A stretch of DNA of 64,000 nucleotides from Solirubrobacter sp963724195 (GTDB lineage Bacteria; Actinomycetota; Thermoleophilia; Solirubrobacterales; Solirubrobacteraceae). Below are positions 9,787-18,677 of the stretch, piece by piece. Under the pieces are notes generated by a model. That model worked only from the letters and a program-made list of their open reading frames with translations. It was not told the origin of the DNA and made no database searches. Each line of letters starts with the position of its first letter. Within the stretch, counting starts at the first letter, position 1. The position numbers and the translations under genes were made by a program. The DNA lies in NCBI GenBank assembly GCA_963724195.1, contig CAVRTQ010000021.1, forward strand, positions 186,001 to 250,000, written 5' to 3'.

Positions 9787-10970
9787 ACGCCGTCGAACAC
9801 GCGCACCGTCACGAGTGGGCCTACGTGCTCGCCGCGACGGTGCGCGTCACGCGGGATCTCGACGTCGCGGAGGAGGCGGTGCAGGACGCGTACGTCCAGG
9901 CGCTCGAGCACTGGCCGCGCGAGGGCGTGCCGGCCAACCCGGGCGCGTGGCTCACGACGGTCGCCCGCCGCCGCGCGCTGAACGTCATGGCCCGCGCGAA
10001 GACGCTCGACACCAAGCTCCCGCTGCTGCTGGAGACCGACGACCCGCCCGAGGAGGACGTGATCGGCGACGACCGCCTCCGGCTCGTGTTCATCTGCTGC
10101 CATCCGGCGCTCGCGCGGGAGTCGCAACTGGCGCTGACGCTCCGGCTCGTGTGCGGCGTCACGACCGCCGACGTCGCGCACGCGTTCCTGGTGAGCGAGG
10201 CCACGATGGCGGCCCGGATCACCCGCGCCAAGAAGAAGATCGCCGCCGCGCGGATCCCGTACGTCGTGCCGGAGCCGGACGAGCTCCCCGCCCGCCTGGA
10301 CGCTGCGCTCACCGTCATCTACCTGCTCTACACGACCGGCCACACCGCACCCGCCGGCGACGACCTCGTGCGCGCCGAGCTGACCGCGCGGGGGCTCGAC
10401 CTCGCGCGCATGCTGCACGCGCTGCTCGGAGGCGGCGAGGCCGCCGGGCTGCTCGCGCTGCTGCTGTGCCACGAGGCCCGTCGCCACACCCGCACGGACA
10501 CGGACGGACGCTTGCTGCGCCTGGCCGAGCAGGACCGCACCCAGTGGGACCGCGAGCGCATCGCCGAAGCCGACGCGCTGATCGTCGGCGCGCTCCGGGC
10601 CGGCGGCTCCGGGCGCTTCCTGCTGCAGGCCGCGATCGCCGCGCTCCACGCGCAGGCCCCGAGCTCCGCGGAGACGGACTGGCCGCAGATCCTCGAGCTC
10701 TACGACGCGCTGCTCCGCGTGTGGCCGTCGCCGGTGGTCGCCCTGAACCGCGCGGTCGCGCTCGCCGAGGTCGATGGGCCGGAAGCGGCGTTGCGCGTGG
10801 TCGACGAGCTGGAAGGCCTGGACGGGTACCGCTACCTGCACTCCACCCGCGCCGATCTCCTCTCCCGTATGGGCCGATACGCCGAGGCCGCGGCCGCCTA
10901 CCAGGCCGCGCTCGCGCGCACCGACAACACCGCCGAGCGCGCGTTCCTCGCCGAACGCGTGGCTCGGTAG
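9783..10970 (+). CDS. ECF42-type RNA polymerase sigma factor with C-terminal extension
   Basis: About 395 residues. Region 2 is at residues 10-75 (LDVAEEAVQDAYVQALEHWP), the region-4 HTH at about 110-165 (DVAHAFLVSEATMAARITRAKKKI), and a long helical C-terminal extension (DUF6596/TPR-like) fills the rest, with VVALNRAVALAEVDGPEAAL near the end. This size and the adjacent DGPF gene define the ECF42 group, in which no classical anti-sigma factor is found. No ATG, GTG or TTG lies at a suitable position; CTG at 9783, overlapping the previous stop as CTGA, is the best start. Three-gene operon with SRPBCC and YCII. Confidence 0.88.
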   Translation: MNAVEHAHRHEWAYVLAATVRVTRDLDVAEEAVQDAYVQALEHWPREGVPANPGAWLTTVARRRALNVMARAKTLDTKLPLLLETDDPPEEDVIGDDRLRLVFICCHPALARESQLALTLRLVCGVTTADVAHAFLVSEATMAARITRAKKKIAAARIPYVVPEPDELPARLDAALTVIYLLYTTGHTAPAGDDLVRAELTARGLDLARMLHALLGGGEAAGLLALLLCHEARRHTRTDTDGRLLRLAEQDRTQWDRERIAEADALIVGALRAGGSGRFLLQAAIAALHAQAPSSAETDWPQILELYDALLRVWPSPVVALNRAVALAEVDGPEAALRVVDELEGLDGYRYLHSTRADLLSRMGRYAEAAAAYQAALARTDNTAERAFLAERVAR

Positions 10971-11025
10971 CCGAATCCTGACATACTCGCACAACGTGAG
11001 GATGCGTCTTCGCGGCGAAAGGCGT

Positions 11026-11183
11026 AGGGTCCGCGAGATCCGTCTGCATGACCCGCGGACGGGCACGAACAACATCGTCACGGACATGAAGGCCTCGCCT
11101 CAGGGGCTCTACCAGCACGACGAGGAAGGCGTGCAGGGCATCGCCCTGGACCCGAACTTCAACGAGAACAAGCCGCTGGTGAG
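11026..11183 (+). pseudogene. Remnant of a PQQ-type glucose/sorbosone dehydrogenase
   Basis: About 50 codons read VREIRLHDPRTGTNN, then LYQHDEEGVQGIALDPNF and NENKPLV. This matches the beta-propeller blade of soluble sugar dehydrogenases, where EEGxxGxALDPxFxxNxWxYLYYSP is conserved. The full-length protein at 33.8 kb has the corresponding segment (VRVHDPVAGTTKVV, then YANNKWLYLYYSP). Similarity stops abruptly at about 11183, just before the convergent DUF3616-like gene. It is best read as a decayed fragment. A weak ATG at 11002 could open the frame, but no functional protein is expected. Confidence 0.6.
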
Positions 11184-11205
11184 GGCGTCGCCGCCGGCGG
11201 CGCCC

Positions 11206-12258
11206 TCACTCGATCACGAGCGTGCGCAGCGCGACGTGTCCTTCCTCGTCGATGACGAAGTGCGAATGGCCCTCGTGGTCGATCGCCACGCCCTCGACGC
11301 GGCGGATCTCGCCGAAGTCGTGAAGGGTCTCGGCGCTCACCGGGCCGCCTTCGCCGCTGAGCGTGAAGCGCACGTGCTCGGACGCCGCGTTGCCGCCCTC
11401 GGGGTGGTCCTCGAGCACCGTGGCGGACTTGTTGGCGGCGTCGAGGTCGCCGATCACGGCGTCGAAGACGTTGTCGCCGCGGGTGTCGAGCGCGCGGAAG
11501 CCCGCGGGCGCCGCGGCGCTGCCGATGTGCCCGAGCCACCACACGCGGCCGGCCTCCGGGACCGCGTCGGGGTCCTCGAACAGCGCCTCGGGGCGCAGGA
11601 TCTCGACGAGCAGCGGGTGGCCGTCGCGCGTGACCGGGTAGCGCAGGCCGAGCAGGAGCGAGCCGCCGGCGGTGAACTCCATCGCCTCGACGTTGATCGG
11701 CTGATCGCCGGGCTGCACGCGGCCCGCCCAGCGCTTCTTCTCGCCGGCCTTGATCGTCGCGTCGATGTAGCGCTCACGGCCGAGCGGGCCGAGCGGGAGG
11801 AGGTCGATCGGCTTCAGCGCGTCGTTGACGGCGCGATGCAGCCCGAAGCGCAGCCGGGCGATCTCCAGCGTCGGCGCGTCATTCTTGACGAGGTCGTCCT
11901 CGCGGATGCGCGCGATCCAGGAGCGGCGCGCGGAGAGCGGCCCGGTCTTCTTGCCGAACTGGGACCCGAGCAGGTAGGCGTAGCCGTCCCGCGTGGCGCA
12001 GGCCTCCGCGTCCTCGGTCTTGTCCTCGCCGGCGCTCGGTTTGGTGGGAACCCGAACGGCCTCCCAGCCGTCGTTCAGCGGGCAGCCCTCCTTGTGGAGC
12101 AGCAGAGCGAGTGCGTCCTCGGCGTTGGCCTCGTCGAGCACGGTCAGCATCGTGCGATCCCAGCCCGGGTTCGCGGCGCCGATGATGGTCAGGTCGGAGG
12201 CCTCGTTGGGCTCCAGGTGAAGGTCGGTCTCGTGCACTGCGCCGGGACTCTCACACAC
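11206..12258 (-). CDS. DUF3616-like beta-rich protein
   Basis: A single open frame of about 350 residues. Segments such as IARIREDDLV, NVEAMEFTAGGSLLLGLRYP and RRVEGVAIDHEGHSHFVIDE resemble DUF3616 and related beta-propeller-like esterase families, where an 'E-G-hydrophobic' step is followed by repeated blades. No catalytic motif can be assigned. The start is probably GTG 12258 or GTG 12237; the ATG at 12330 lies inside the upstream sigma-factor remnant. There is no signal peptide. It follows that remnant with a short overlap, so it may have been co-transcribed. Function unknown. Confidence 0.55.
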   Translation of the reverse strand: MCESPGAVHETDLHLEPNEASDLTIIGAANPGWDRTMLTVLDEANAEDALALLLHKEGCPLNDGWEAVRVPTKPSAGEDKTEDAEACATRDGYAYLLGSQFGKKTGPLSARRSWIARIREDDLVKNDAPTLEIARLRFGLHRAVNDALKPIDLLPLGPLGRERYIDATIKAGEKKRWAGRVQPGDQPINVEAMEFTAGGSLLLGLRYPVTRDGHPLLVEILRPEALFEDPDAVPEAGRVWWLGHIGSAAAPAGFRALDTRGDNVFDAVIGDLDAANKSATVLEDHPEGGNAASEHVRFTLSGEGGPVSAETLHDFGEIRRVEGVAIDHEGHSHFVIDEEGHVALRTLVIE

Positions 12259-12623
12259 CGGTGGTGGTGAGCGCCAGTCGCACGACGTCGAGCGCGCGAG
12301 CGGCGTCCAGCGCTGCTCAGGTCCAGCCACGCCGTCAGGACGACGGCCTCACGGTCGAGCGGCGGGAGCCGCAGGACCGCGGCCCGCAGCTCGACATCCT
12401 CGCTGTGCGCGGCCGGGTCGGGAGCGGTCGGCGGCGGTTGCGCGCCGATCAGCGCGCGCAACGCGCCGACGCGGCGGCGGCTGCGACGTTCGTTGGCGAG
12501 CACCCGTCGCGTCACGCCGATCAGCCAGCCCAGCTCCGCACCGCGGAGTATGTCGGCTTGTCGCCGCCAGGCGGTCAGGTAGGTCTCGGCGATGTCCGGC
12601 ACTCGCGCGTGCGCAACCGTCAA
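12251..12623 (-). pseudogene. Degenerate ECF sigma factor
   Basis: Recognisable sigma-factor sequence includes IAETYLTAWRRQADILRGAE, WLIGVTRRVLANERRSRRR (end of region 2) and LRLPPLDREAVVLTAWLDLS (start of region 4). The segment before IAETYLTAW is too short to hold a full region 2.1-2.2, and an in-frame stop lies just upstream of the TTG at 12623. After a GCGC-type shift near 12316 the frame ends LDAARALDVVRLALTTTGV, without a recognition helix. Roughly 118 residues remain against about 170 for the family. It is probably inactive unless errors at the 5' end have removed the true start. Confidence 0.55.
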
Positions 12624-12676
12624 CGCCGCGGGACGAGCGCTACGCGCTCACGAGGTGCTCATGTACGGTTGCGCAC
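12609..12676. promoter_or_regulatory. Nested inverted repeats between the sigma remnant and the LVIVD gene
   Basis: A perfect 12-bp inverted repeat, gtgcgcaaccgt at 12609-12620 and acggttgcgcac at 12665-12676, flanks 44 bp that contain a second palindrome, gagcgc-tac-gcgctc at 12635-12649. The block sits 30 bp upstream of the secreted-protein start at 12706. It could be an operator pair or a structured leader; this is inference from symmetry alone. Confidence 0.5.
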
Positions 12677-12705
12677 AACTAGCGAATTCCCGTGGGAGGG
12701 GACGC

Positions 12706-14388
12706 ATGAATAGACGGTGGAAAGTCCTGGCCGTGGCCTGCGCGGCTGCTTTGTCAATGCCGGCGAGCGCAGCGGTGGCGCACGATCCGGAAGAGCTGGG
12801 CGGCACGCTGTTAACGCAACCGTTCGGCCACAACTTCTGGTTCTACGCGAACTTCCAGACCGCGGCGAACCCGTTCAACGCGGCCAACACGCACGTGACG
12901 AGCTCGGACATCGCCTTCTGGGGCGATCTGGCCTACGTCGGCGACTACGGCGGCTTCCGGATCTTCAACATCTCGCGGCCGACGCCAACGCTCGTCAAGG
13001 ACGTGCGCTGCTACGGCCCGCAGGGCGATCCTTCGGTGTTCGACAGTGACGGCGACGGCGACGCCGACACGCTGGTGCTCTCGGTCGACTCGCCGCTGGC
13101 CGGCCCGCAGTGCGGCGCCGCGCCGGTGAGCAAGAGCGCGACGACGGGCAAGTACCCGGACGGCACCTGGGAGGGCGTCCGCGTCTTCGACGTGAGCGAC
13201 CCGCAGGCACCGAAGCAGGTCGCGGCGGTCTACCAGGACTGCGGCTCGCACACCAACACGCTGCTTCCGGCACCGGGCGGGAAGTCGATGTACGTGCTCA
13301 ACTCGAGCTACCCGCTCGGCGAGGGCCCGACGTGCGGTCCGCTCGGCGAAGCCGCCGGCCGCAAGGTCAACCACGGCGTGGTGCAGGTCGTCGAGGTGCC
13401 GTTCAGCGATCCGTCGAAGGCCAAGGAGCTCACCGAGCTGCCCGTCGTGTACCCGGGCGACGAGGACGGCACCTACCGGCCGGTTCGCGACCACGGCATC
13501 GTCGCGCCGCTGGACAACTTCCTCGGCTGCCACGACCTGAGCTCGTTCCCCGACCTGGGGATCGTCGGCGCGGCCTGCGGCGAGCAGGCGCAGGTGTGGG
13601 AGATCAACCGCAGCACCGGGCTGCCGAACACCGCCAAGCCGAAGTGGTCGTACGACCAGCCCAACGTGGACTTCTGGCACTCCGCGACGTTCAGCTGGGA
13701 CGGCAAGGTCGCGAACTTCATCGACGAGTCGTTCGGCGACGGCTGCCCGACCGTGACCATGAAGCGCGGTCAGCAGACCGGTCCGGTGGCCCCGCCCGTG
13801 AAGGAGTGGCAGACGGGCAACATGTACTTCTTCGAGACCGACAGCGGTGACCTGCTGTCGGAGTACCGCAACCCGCGGCCGACGAACGACAACACCAGCC
13901 CGACGTCCGGCAAGTACTGCTCGTCGCACCTCGGCATTCCGGTGCCGGCCCGTGACCGCTATCTGCTCGTCAACGCGTACTACCGCGGCGGCTCGTCCGT
14001 GATCGACTTCAGCGACCCGACGAAGCCGAAGGAGATCGCGTTCGCCGACCTGGACGGCACGAACACGTGGTCCGCGTACACGTACCCGCGCCACAACGGC
14101 CGCTCGAGCCAGATCCCCGTGTACTCGAACGACGGCCTGAGCCGCAACTACTCGCCGCCGGGCACGCCGGCGACCTACCCGGAGGCCGCGTACGGCTTCA
14201 TGCGCTTCCGCGCGGAGGTCGGCAAGGTCAACCTGGTCGGCTTCGATCGCCTCAACCCGCAGTTGCAGGAGCGGGTGATCCCGACCAACATCAAGACCAA
14301 GAAGCCGCACGGCAAGCCGTGGAAGTACGACCAGGGCAGGCCCGGGAACGGCCACGGCAACCAGTCGGCGCGCCCCTGGGAGAAGTAG
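12706..14388 (+). CDS. Secreted LVIVD-repeat beta-propeller protein
   Basis: A 560-residue protein with a Sec signal peptide (MNRRWKVLAVACAAALSM, cleavage near ASAAVAHD). The mature part has LVIVD-type propeller blades: DIAFWGDLAYVGDYGGFRIF, GVRVFDVSDPQAPKQVAAV and SSVIDFSDPTKPKEIAFADL. Family proteins are extracellular and of uncertain function. The C-terminus is basic and Gly/Asn/His-rich with no sorting motif. The start is ATG 12706 behind GGGAGGGG. The gene is unbroken. Its TAG at 14386-14388 directly abuts the stop codon of the convergent ROK gene, leaving no intergenic terminator. Confidence 0.85.
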   Translation: MNRRWKVLAVACAAALSMPASAAVAHDPEELGGTLLTQPFGHNFWFYANFQTAANPFNAANTHVTSSDIAFWGDLAYVGDYGGFRIFNISRPTPTLVKDVRCYGPQGDPSVFDSDGDGDADTLVLSVDSPLAGPQCGAAPVSKSATTGKYPDGTWEGVRVFDVSDPQAPKQVAAVYQDCGSHTNTLLPAPGGKSMYVLNSSYPLGEGPTCGPLGEAAGRKVNHGVVQVVEVPFSDPSKAKELTELPVVYPGDEDGTYRPVRDHGIVAPLDNFLGCHDLSSFPDLGIVGAACGEQAQVWEINRSTGLPNTAKPKWSYDQPNVDFWHSATFSWDGKVANFIDESFGDGCPTVTMKRGQQTGPVAPPVKEWQTGNMYFFETDSGDLLSEYRNPRPTNDNTSPTSGKYCSSHLGIPVPARDRYLLVNAYYRGGSSVIDFSDPTKPKEIAFADLDGTNTWSAYTYPRHNGRSSQIPVYSNDGLSRNYSPPGTPATYPEAAYGFMRFRAEVGKVNLVGFDRLNPQLQERVIPTNIKTKKPHGKPWKYDQGRPGNGHGNQSARPWEK

Positions 14389-15514
14389 CTACTGCGCGGC
14401 TGAGAGCGCGTGCTCGAGCGCCATCGTGGACACCCCGATGAGCCCGGCACGCGCTCCGGCCCGTGCGCGTGAGATCTCGAGCTCGCTGGTGGCCAGCGTG
14501 TTCGCCTCGCGGTAGAGCGTCTCGCGCAGGGCGCTGAGCATGAAGTCGCGGGCGTCCGTCAGGTCGCCCGCGACGACGAGGCGCGACGGGTTGAGGATGT
14601 TGACCACCGTCGCGAGCACGAAGCCGATCGCGTGGCCCGCGCTGCGCACCATCGCGATCGCCTCCGGCGTGCCGCCGCGCGCGAGCGCGGCGACCTCCGC
14701 GGTGTTCGCGCACGGGATGCCCGCCGCGGTCAGCCGGTCGGCCATCCGCTGGCCGCCCGCCACGGCCTGCAGGCACCCGCGCTTGCCGCAGCTGCACTCG
14801 ATGTCGTCGTGGCCGGGCACGTGGGTGTGGCCGATCTCGCCCGCGGCGCCCTGGGCGCCGCGCAGGATCTCGGCCGCCGGCCACGTACGCCAGGCCGACG
14901 CCGGTCCCGGCCTTGAGCACGACGATCTGCTCGCCGAGCTCGTGCTGGCGCGCCTCGCCGAGCGCGATCGCGTTGACGTCGTTGTCGACCAGGATGTCGA
15001 CGTCGAAGTGCTGGCGGAGCCGCTCGGCCACCGGGAAGCCGTCCCAGCCGGGCATCAGCCCCGGGCTGATCGGCCGTCCGCGCTCGTCCACGGAGCCGGG
15101 CAGCGCGATGCCGAGCGCCCACACGTCGTCGGACGAGCGCCCGAGCGCGGCGAGCATCGCTCGCAGCTCATCGGTCGCCCACGCCAGCGTGTCCTCCGGG
15201 TCGGCGTCGATGTTGCGCCGCTCGTGGCGCTCGGCGAGCGACTCGCCCGCGAGGTCGGAGATCGCGACCGTCGCGCCGGTGGCGCCCACGTCGATCGCGA
15301 GGACCAGGCCGGCCGCCGCGTGGAACGTCAACAGCCCGGACGGGCGCCCGCCCGTCGAGGCGGCGTTGCCGGACTCCGTGATCAGCCCCCGCGCCTTGAG
15401 GTCACCGAGGCGCGCCCCGATCGTCGTGCGCGACAACCCGGTCTGCTCCATCAGCTCGGAGCGGGTCGAGGCCTTGCTGTCGCGGATCAGGTTCAGGATG
15501 TCGGTGGCGATCAC
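14389..15514 (-). CDS. ROK-family transcriptional regulator, one frameshift
   Basis: An N-terminal winged helix (residues 5-60; TRSELMEQTGLSRTTIGARL) precedes a ROK sugar-kinase-like domain with the nucleotide loop AIDVGATGATVAISDL and the zinc motif CSCGKRGCLQAVAGG. The frame changes near 14877 (YVAGG to EILRGAQGAAGEIG), restored by GGCGGCGCC. The expected length is about 375 residues. Such NagC/XylR-type proteins usually repress sugar genes, but no sugar transporter is adjacent; the divergent and upstream neighbour is an M42 peptidase. The effector is unknown. Confidence 0.85.
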
Positions 15515-15568
15515 GGTGCGATGAGGCTACGCCCTTGCATCCCAGCTGCGTGTTAGCGCCTGTTCGGT

Positions 15569-16624
15569 TCAGCGCGGGCGCTCGGGGAGCGGCGCGGTGA
15601 CGAGGGCGCGCAGCAGGTCGGCGGCCACGTCGAGATCGCGCGGGTGGACCGTCTCGAACGCGGTGTGCGTGTAGCGGCAGCCGACGGTCAGCAGCGCGGT
15701 GGGGGAGCCGGTCTCGGCGAGCGCGAGGCCGTCGGAGCCGTAGCTGGCGAACAGCCCGTCCTGCACCGGGAGGTCGTGCGCGCGACCGAGCGCCACGAGG
15801 TGCTGGGAGAGCGTGCGGTCGTAGACGATGCCGGAGTCGCGGTGCACGACGATCGGCCCGTCGCCGAGGCCGGTGGCGAACTCCTTCTCGTCGACGCTGG
15901 GAATGTCGCCGACGAGGCCCACGTCGAGCGCGATCGCGGCTTCGAAGCGCTCGGCCAGCGCGAACGCCCGCGCGCCGTGCAGGCCGTTCTCCTCTTGGAC
16001 GGTGGCGCCGAGCCAGAGCTCGCAGGCGAGGTCCTCGGCGGCGAGCAGCGCGTCCATCAGCGCGAGCCCGACGCGGTTGTCCATGCTCGGCCCGACCAGC
16101 AGCTCGCCGATGCGCCGGGTCGGAGCCGAGAACACGACGGGCGCGCCGACGTGCAGGCCGGCGGCGAGCACGGCCTCGCGGTCGCCGAGCCCGAGCTCCA
16201 CCCAGAAGTCGTCGTACGCGAGCCGGTCCTTCTCGCGCTGCTCGGGCGTCAGCACGTGCCCGGAGCTGGCGACGATCATGCCCTCGAGCCAGGTGCCGTC
16301 GCGCGTGAGCGCCTTGACCGGCTGGCCGACGGGATGGCGGCGCTCGGGGCCCGAGCGGCGGTCGCCCTGGGAGCCGTCCAGCAGCAGGTAGCCGTCCTCG
16401 GTGACATAGCGGATGACGTAGCCCACCTGGTCCATGTGCGCCTGGACCAGCACCCGCGGCCCGCTGCCGCCGACGCGCGCGACGAGGTTGCCGACCGGGT
16501 CGCGCCGCACCTCGGCGCCCTGCTCGCTCCAGCGACGCTGCAGAAGGTCGGCGAGATCTGATTCGGCACCCGACGGTGCAGGAACGGCGCAGAGCTCGGC
16601 GAGTACTTCTGTCAGCATCCGCAC
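15569..16624 (-). CDS. M42-family aminopeptidase (glutamyl aminopeptidase/FrvX type)
   Basis: A 351-residue co-catalytic metallopeptidase. Metal and catalytic motifs visible are AHMDQVGYVIR, GPSMDNRVGLALMDALL, the glutamate pair in VQEENGLHGARAFAL, and the C-terminal HTAFETVHPRDLD. Members form large tetrahedral oligomers and trim N-terminal residues from peptides in the cytosol. It starts at GTG 16624 or ATG 16618. The frame is intact. It lies upstream of and in the same direction as the ROK regulator, 54 bp apart, and divergent from the ABC-F gene with only 51 bp between them. Confidence 0.9.
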   Translation of the reverse strand: MRMLTEVLAELCAVPAPSGAESDLADLLQRRWSEQGAEVRRDPVGNLVARVGGSGPRVLVQAHMDQVGYVIRYVTEDGYLLLDGSQGDRRSGPERRHPVGQPVKALTRDGTWLEGMIVASSGHVLTPEQREKDRLAYDDFWVELGLGDREAVLAAGLHVGAPVVFSAPTRRIGELLVGPSMDNRVGLALMDALLAAEDLACELWLGATVQEENGLHGARAFALAERFEAAIALDVGLVGDIPSVDEKEFATGLGDGPIVVHRDSGIVYDRTLSQHLVALGRAHDLPVQDGLFASYGSDGLALAETGSPTALLTVGCRYTHTAFETVHPRDLDVAADLLRALVTAPLPERPR

Positions 16625-16675
16625 ACTTTACGGGGCAACAGGGCGCTCAGAGCCGCACCACTAGCCTCTCATGGC

Positions 16676-18286
16676 GTGAGTGGCACGCTGATCGCACGGG
16701 ACTTGAGCAAGGCGCACGGGGCGGCGACGATCCTCGCCGGCGTGTCGGTGACGGTGGCGCCGGGGGACGTGCTCGGCGTCGTCGGGCCCAACGGGGCGGG
16801 CAAGTCGACGCTGCTGCGACTGCTGGCCGGCGTGGACGCGCCGGACGCCGGGGACGTGCGGCTCACGTCGGGCACGGCCGGCTATCTCCCGCAGGAGCCG
16901 GACCGCCTGCCCGGCGAGCGGCTGCAGGACTACCTCGCGCGGCGGACCGGCGTCGCTGCCGCGGAGGAGCGCATGAACGCCGAGGCGGCCGCGCTGGCCG
17001 ACGGCGGCGGCGAGGACTACAGCGATGCGCTGGAGGCGTGGCTGGAGCTGGGCGGCGCCGATCTCGAGGTGCGCGCCGAGACCGTCCTGCGCGATCTCGG
17101 GCTGGACGTCGCGCTGCTGGAGCTGGAGACCGTGGCGCTGTCCGGCGGCCAGGCCGCGCGGGCCTCGCTGGCCGCGATCCTGCTCTCGCGCTTCGACGTG
17201 CTGCTGCTCGACGAGCCCACGAACGACCTCGACTTCGACGGGCTCGCGCGGTTGGAGCGCTTCGTCGCCGAGCGGCCGGGCGGCGCGGTGATCGTCTCGC
17301 ACGACCGCGCGTTCCTGGACCGGACCGTCACCCGGGTGCTGGAGATCGACGAGATCGCGCACACCGCGTCCGAGTACGGCGGCGGCTGGGCCGGTTACCA
17401 GGAGCTGCGGGCCACGGCCGCGCGGCACGCCGAGGAGCGCTTCGACACCTACTCCGCGCAGCGCGACAAGCTCACGAGCCGCGTCAACCGCCAGCGCCAG
17501 TGGTCCGAGCTCGGCGTCAAGAAGTCCAAGGGCTCGGACCCCGACAAGGCGGTCGTGCGCCACCGCGCCGAGCGCTCGGAGAAGCAGGCCGGCAAGGTCA
17601 AGGCGAGCGAGAAGGCGCTGGAGCGGCTCGAAGTCGTCGACAAGCCGTGGAAGCGCTGGGAGCTGCAGCTGACCTTCGGCGGCGGCGAGCGCTCCGGCGA
17701 CGTCACCGTGCGGCTGGACGGCGCGGTCATGCAGCGCGGCTCGTTCACGCTCGGGCCGCTGACGGTCGAGCTCGCGTGGGGCGAGCGCGTCGCTCTGGTG
17801 GGCCCGAACGGGTCCGGCAAGACGACGCTCGTCCAGGCGCTGATCGGGCAGCTGGAGCTGGAGTCCGGCACGCGCTGGATCGGCCCGGGCGTGCGCGTCG
17901 GCACGCTCGACCAGGCCCGCGCCGGGTTCGACGGCCCGGACACCCTGATCGACGCGTTCGTCGAGCAGAGCGGCATGACCCTCCAGGACGCGCGCTCGCT
18001 GCTGGCCAAGTTCGGCCTGGAGGCGGACGAGGTCAACCGCGTCGCCCGCAGCCTCTCACCCGGCGAGCGCACCCGCGCCTCGCTGGCGCTGCTGATGGCC
18101 TCCGGCGCGAACTTCCTCGTCTTCGACGAGCCCACCAACCACCTCGACCTCCCGGCGATCGAACAGCTCGAGTCAGCGCTGGACGCCTACGAGGGCACGC
18201 TCCTGCTCGTCACCCACGACCGCCACCTGCTGGAGGCGGTCGCGCTCGATCGCACGATCGAGCTCGCCGTCACTACGCAACTGTGA
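16676..18286 (+). CDS. ABC-F family ATPase
   Basis: A 536-residue protein with two nucleotide-binding domains and no membrane segment. Walker A motifs are GPNGAGKST and GPNGSGKTT, signatures LSGGQAARASL and LSPGERTRASL, and Walker B motifs LLLDEPTNDLDF and LVFDEPTNHLDL. The interdomain linker is basic (KKSKGSDPDKAVVRHRAERS), as in ribosome-associated ABC-F proteins that rescue or protect translating ribosomes. Whether this one gives antibiotic resistance or is a housekeeping factor cannot be told. The start is GTG 16676. The last 14 nt overlap the convergent PIN toxin gene. Confidence 0.92.
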   Translation: MSGTLIARDLSKAHGAATILAGVSVTVAPGDVLGVVGPNGAGKSTLLRLLAGVDAPDAGDVRLTSGTAGYLPQEPDRLPGERLQDYLARRTGVAAAEERMNAEAAALADGGGEDYSDALEAWLELGGADLEVRAETVLRDLGLDVALLELETVALSGGQAARASLAAILLSRFDVLLLDEPTNDLDFDGLARLERFVAERPGGAVIVSHDRAFLDRTVTRVLEIDEIAHTASEYGGGWAGYQELRATAARHAEERFDTYSAQRDKLTSRVNRQRQWSELGVKKSKGSDPDKAVVRHRAERSEKQAGKVKASEKALERLEVVDKPWKRWELQLTFGGGERSGDVTVRLDGAVMQRGSFTLGPLTVELAWGERVALVGPNGSGKTTLVQALIGQLELESGTRWIGPGVRVGTLDQARAGFDGPDTLIDAFVEQSGMTLQDARSLLAKFGLEADEVNRVARSLSPGERTRASLALLMASGANFLVFDEPTNHLDLPAIEQLESALDAYEGTLLLVTHDRHLLEAVALDRTIELAVTTQL

Positions 18287-18677
18287 TGACCTTCGCTCCG
18301 ACGGCTTCGTAGGTCGCGCGAGCCCGAGCGTCGCGTGTCGCGAGTTCCGCGTCATGCTCCACCGCCGCGAGCGCGACCATCGCGTCGTAGACGGCTCCGC
18401 CGAAGACGCCGCGCTCAGCGAGGACTTCGTGCAAGCGTGCAGCGGTCGCCTCAGCGAGCGCGATCGGCGACGCGAAGCGCGCACGCATGAGACTGGCTGC
18501 GTCTTTCGGGGTGTGCCGCAGATCGCCAGGGAGGCGTGTCAGCACTGAATATGTCTCCGCGACGGCGTGGCCGCACAGGGTGACCTCGCGTCTGTCCCAC
18601 CATGCGACGACCGCGGCGTGGTCACGATGCGTCGACACCAACAGCGGCACGGCGACGCTGGTGTCCAGCGCGATCAT
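18273..18677 (-). CDS. PIN-domain ribonuclease toxin (VapC-like)
   Basis: This 134-residue PIN domain has its first acidic residue in MIALDTSVAVPLL, a conserved glutamate in HAVAETYSVLTRL and later acidic residues in YDAMVALAAVEHDAELATRDARA. VapC toxins are Mg-dependent RNases acting on tRNA or rRNA. The ATG overlaps the antitoxin stop by four bases, the usual type II toxin-antitoxin layout. The 3' end overlaps the end of the convergent ABC-F gene by 14 nt. Confidence 0.88.
   Translation of the reverse strand: MIALDTSVAVPLLVSTHRDHAAVVAWWDRREVTLCGHAVAETYSVLTRLPGDLRHTPKDAASLMRARFASPIALAEATAARLHEVLAERGVFGGAVYDAMVALAAVEHDAELATRDARARATYEAVGAKVITVA

Noticed and set aside
9474..11087. A 537-codon minus-strand frame across the sigma factor cassette
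   Set aside because: Composition is antisense-like (Arg, Val, Gln, His rich) and it covers well-supported plus-strand genes.
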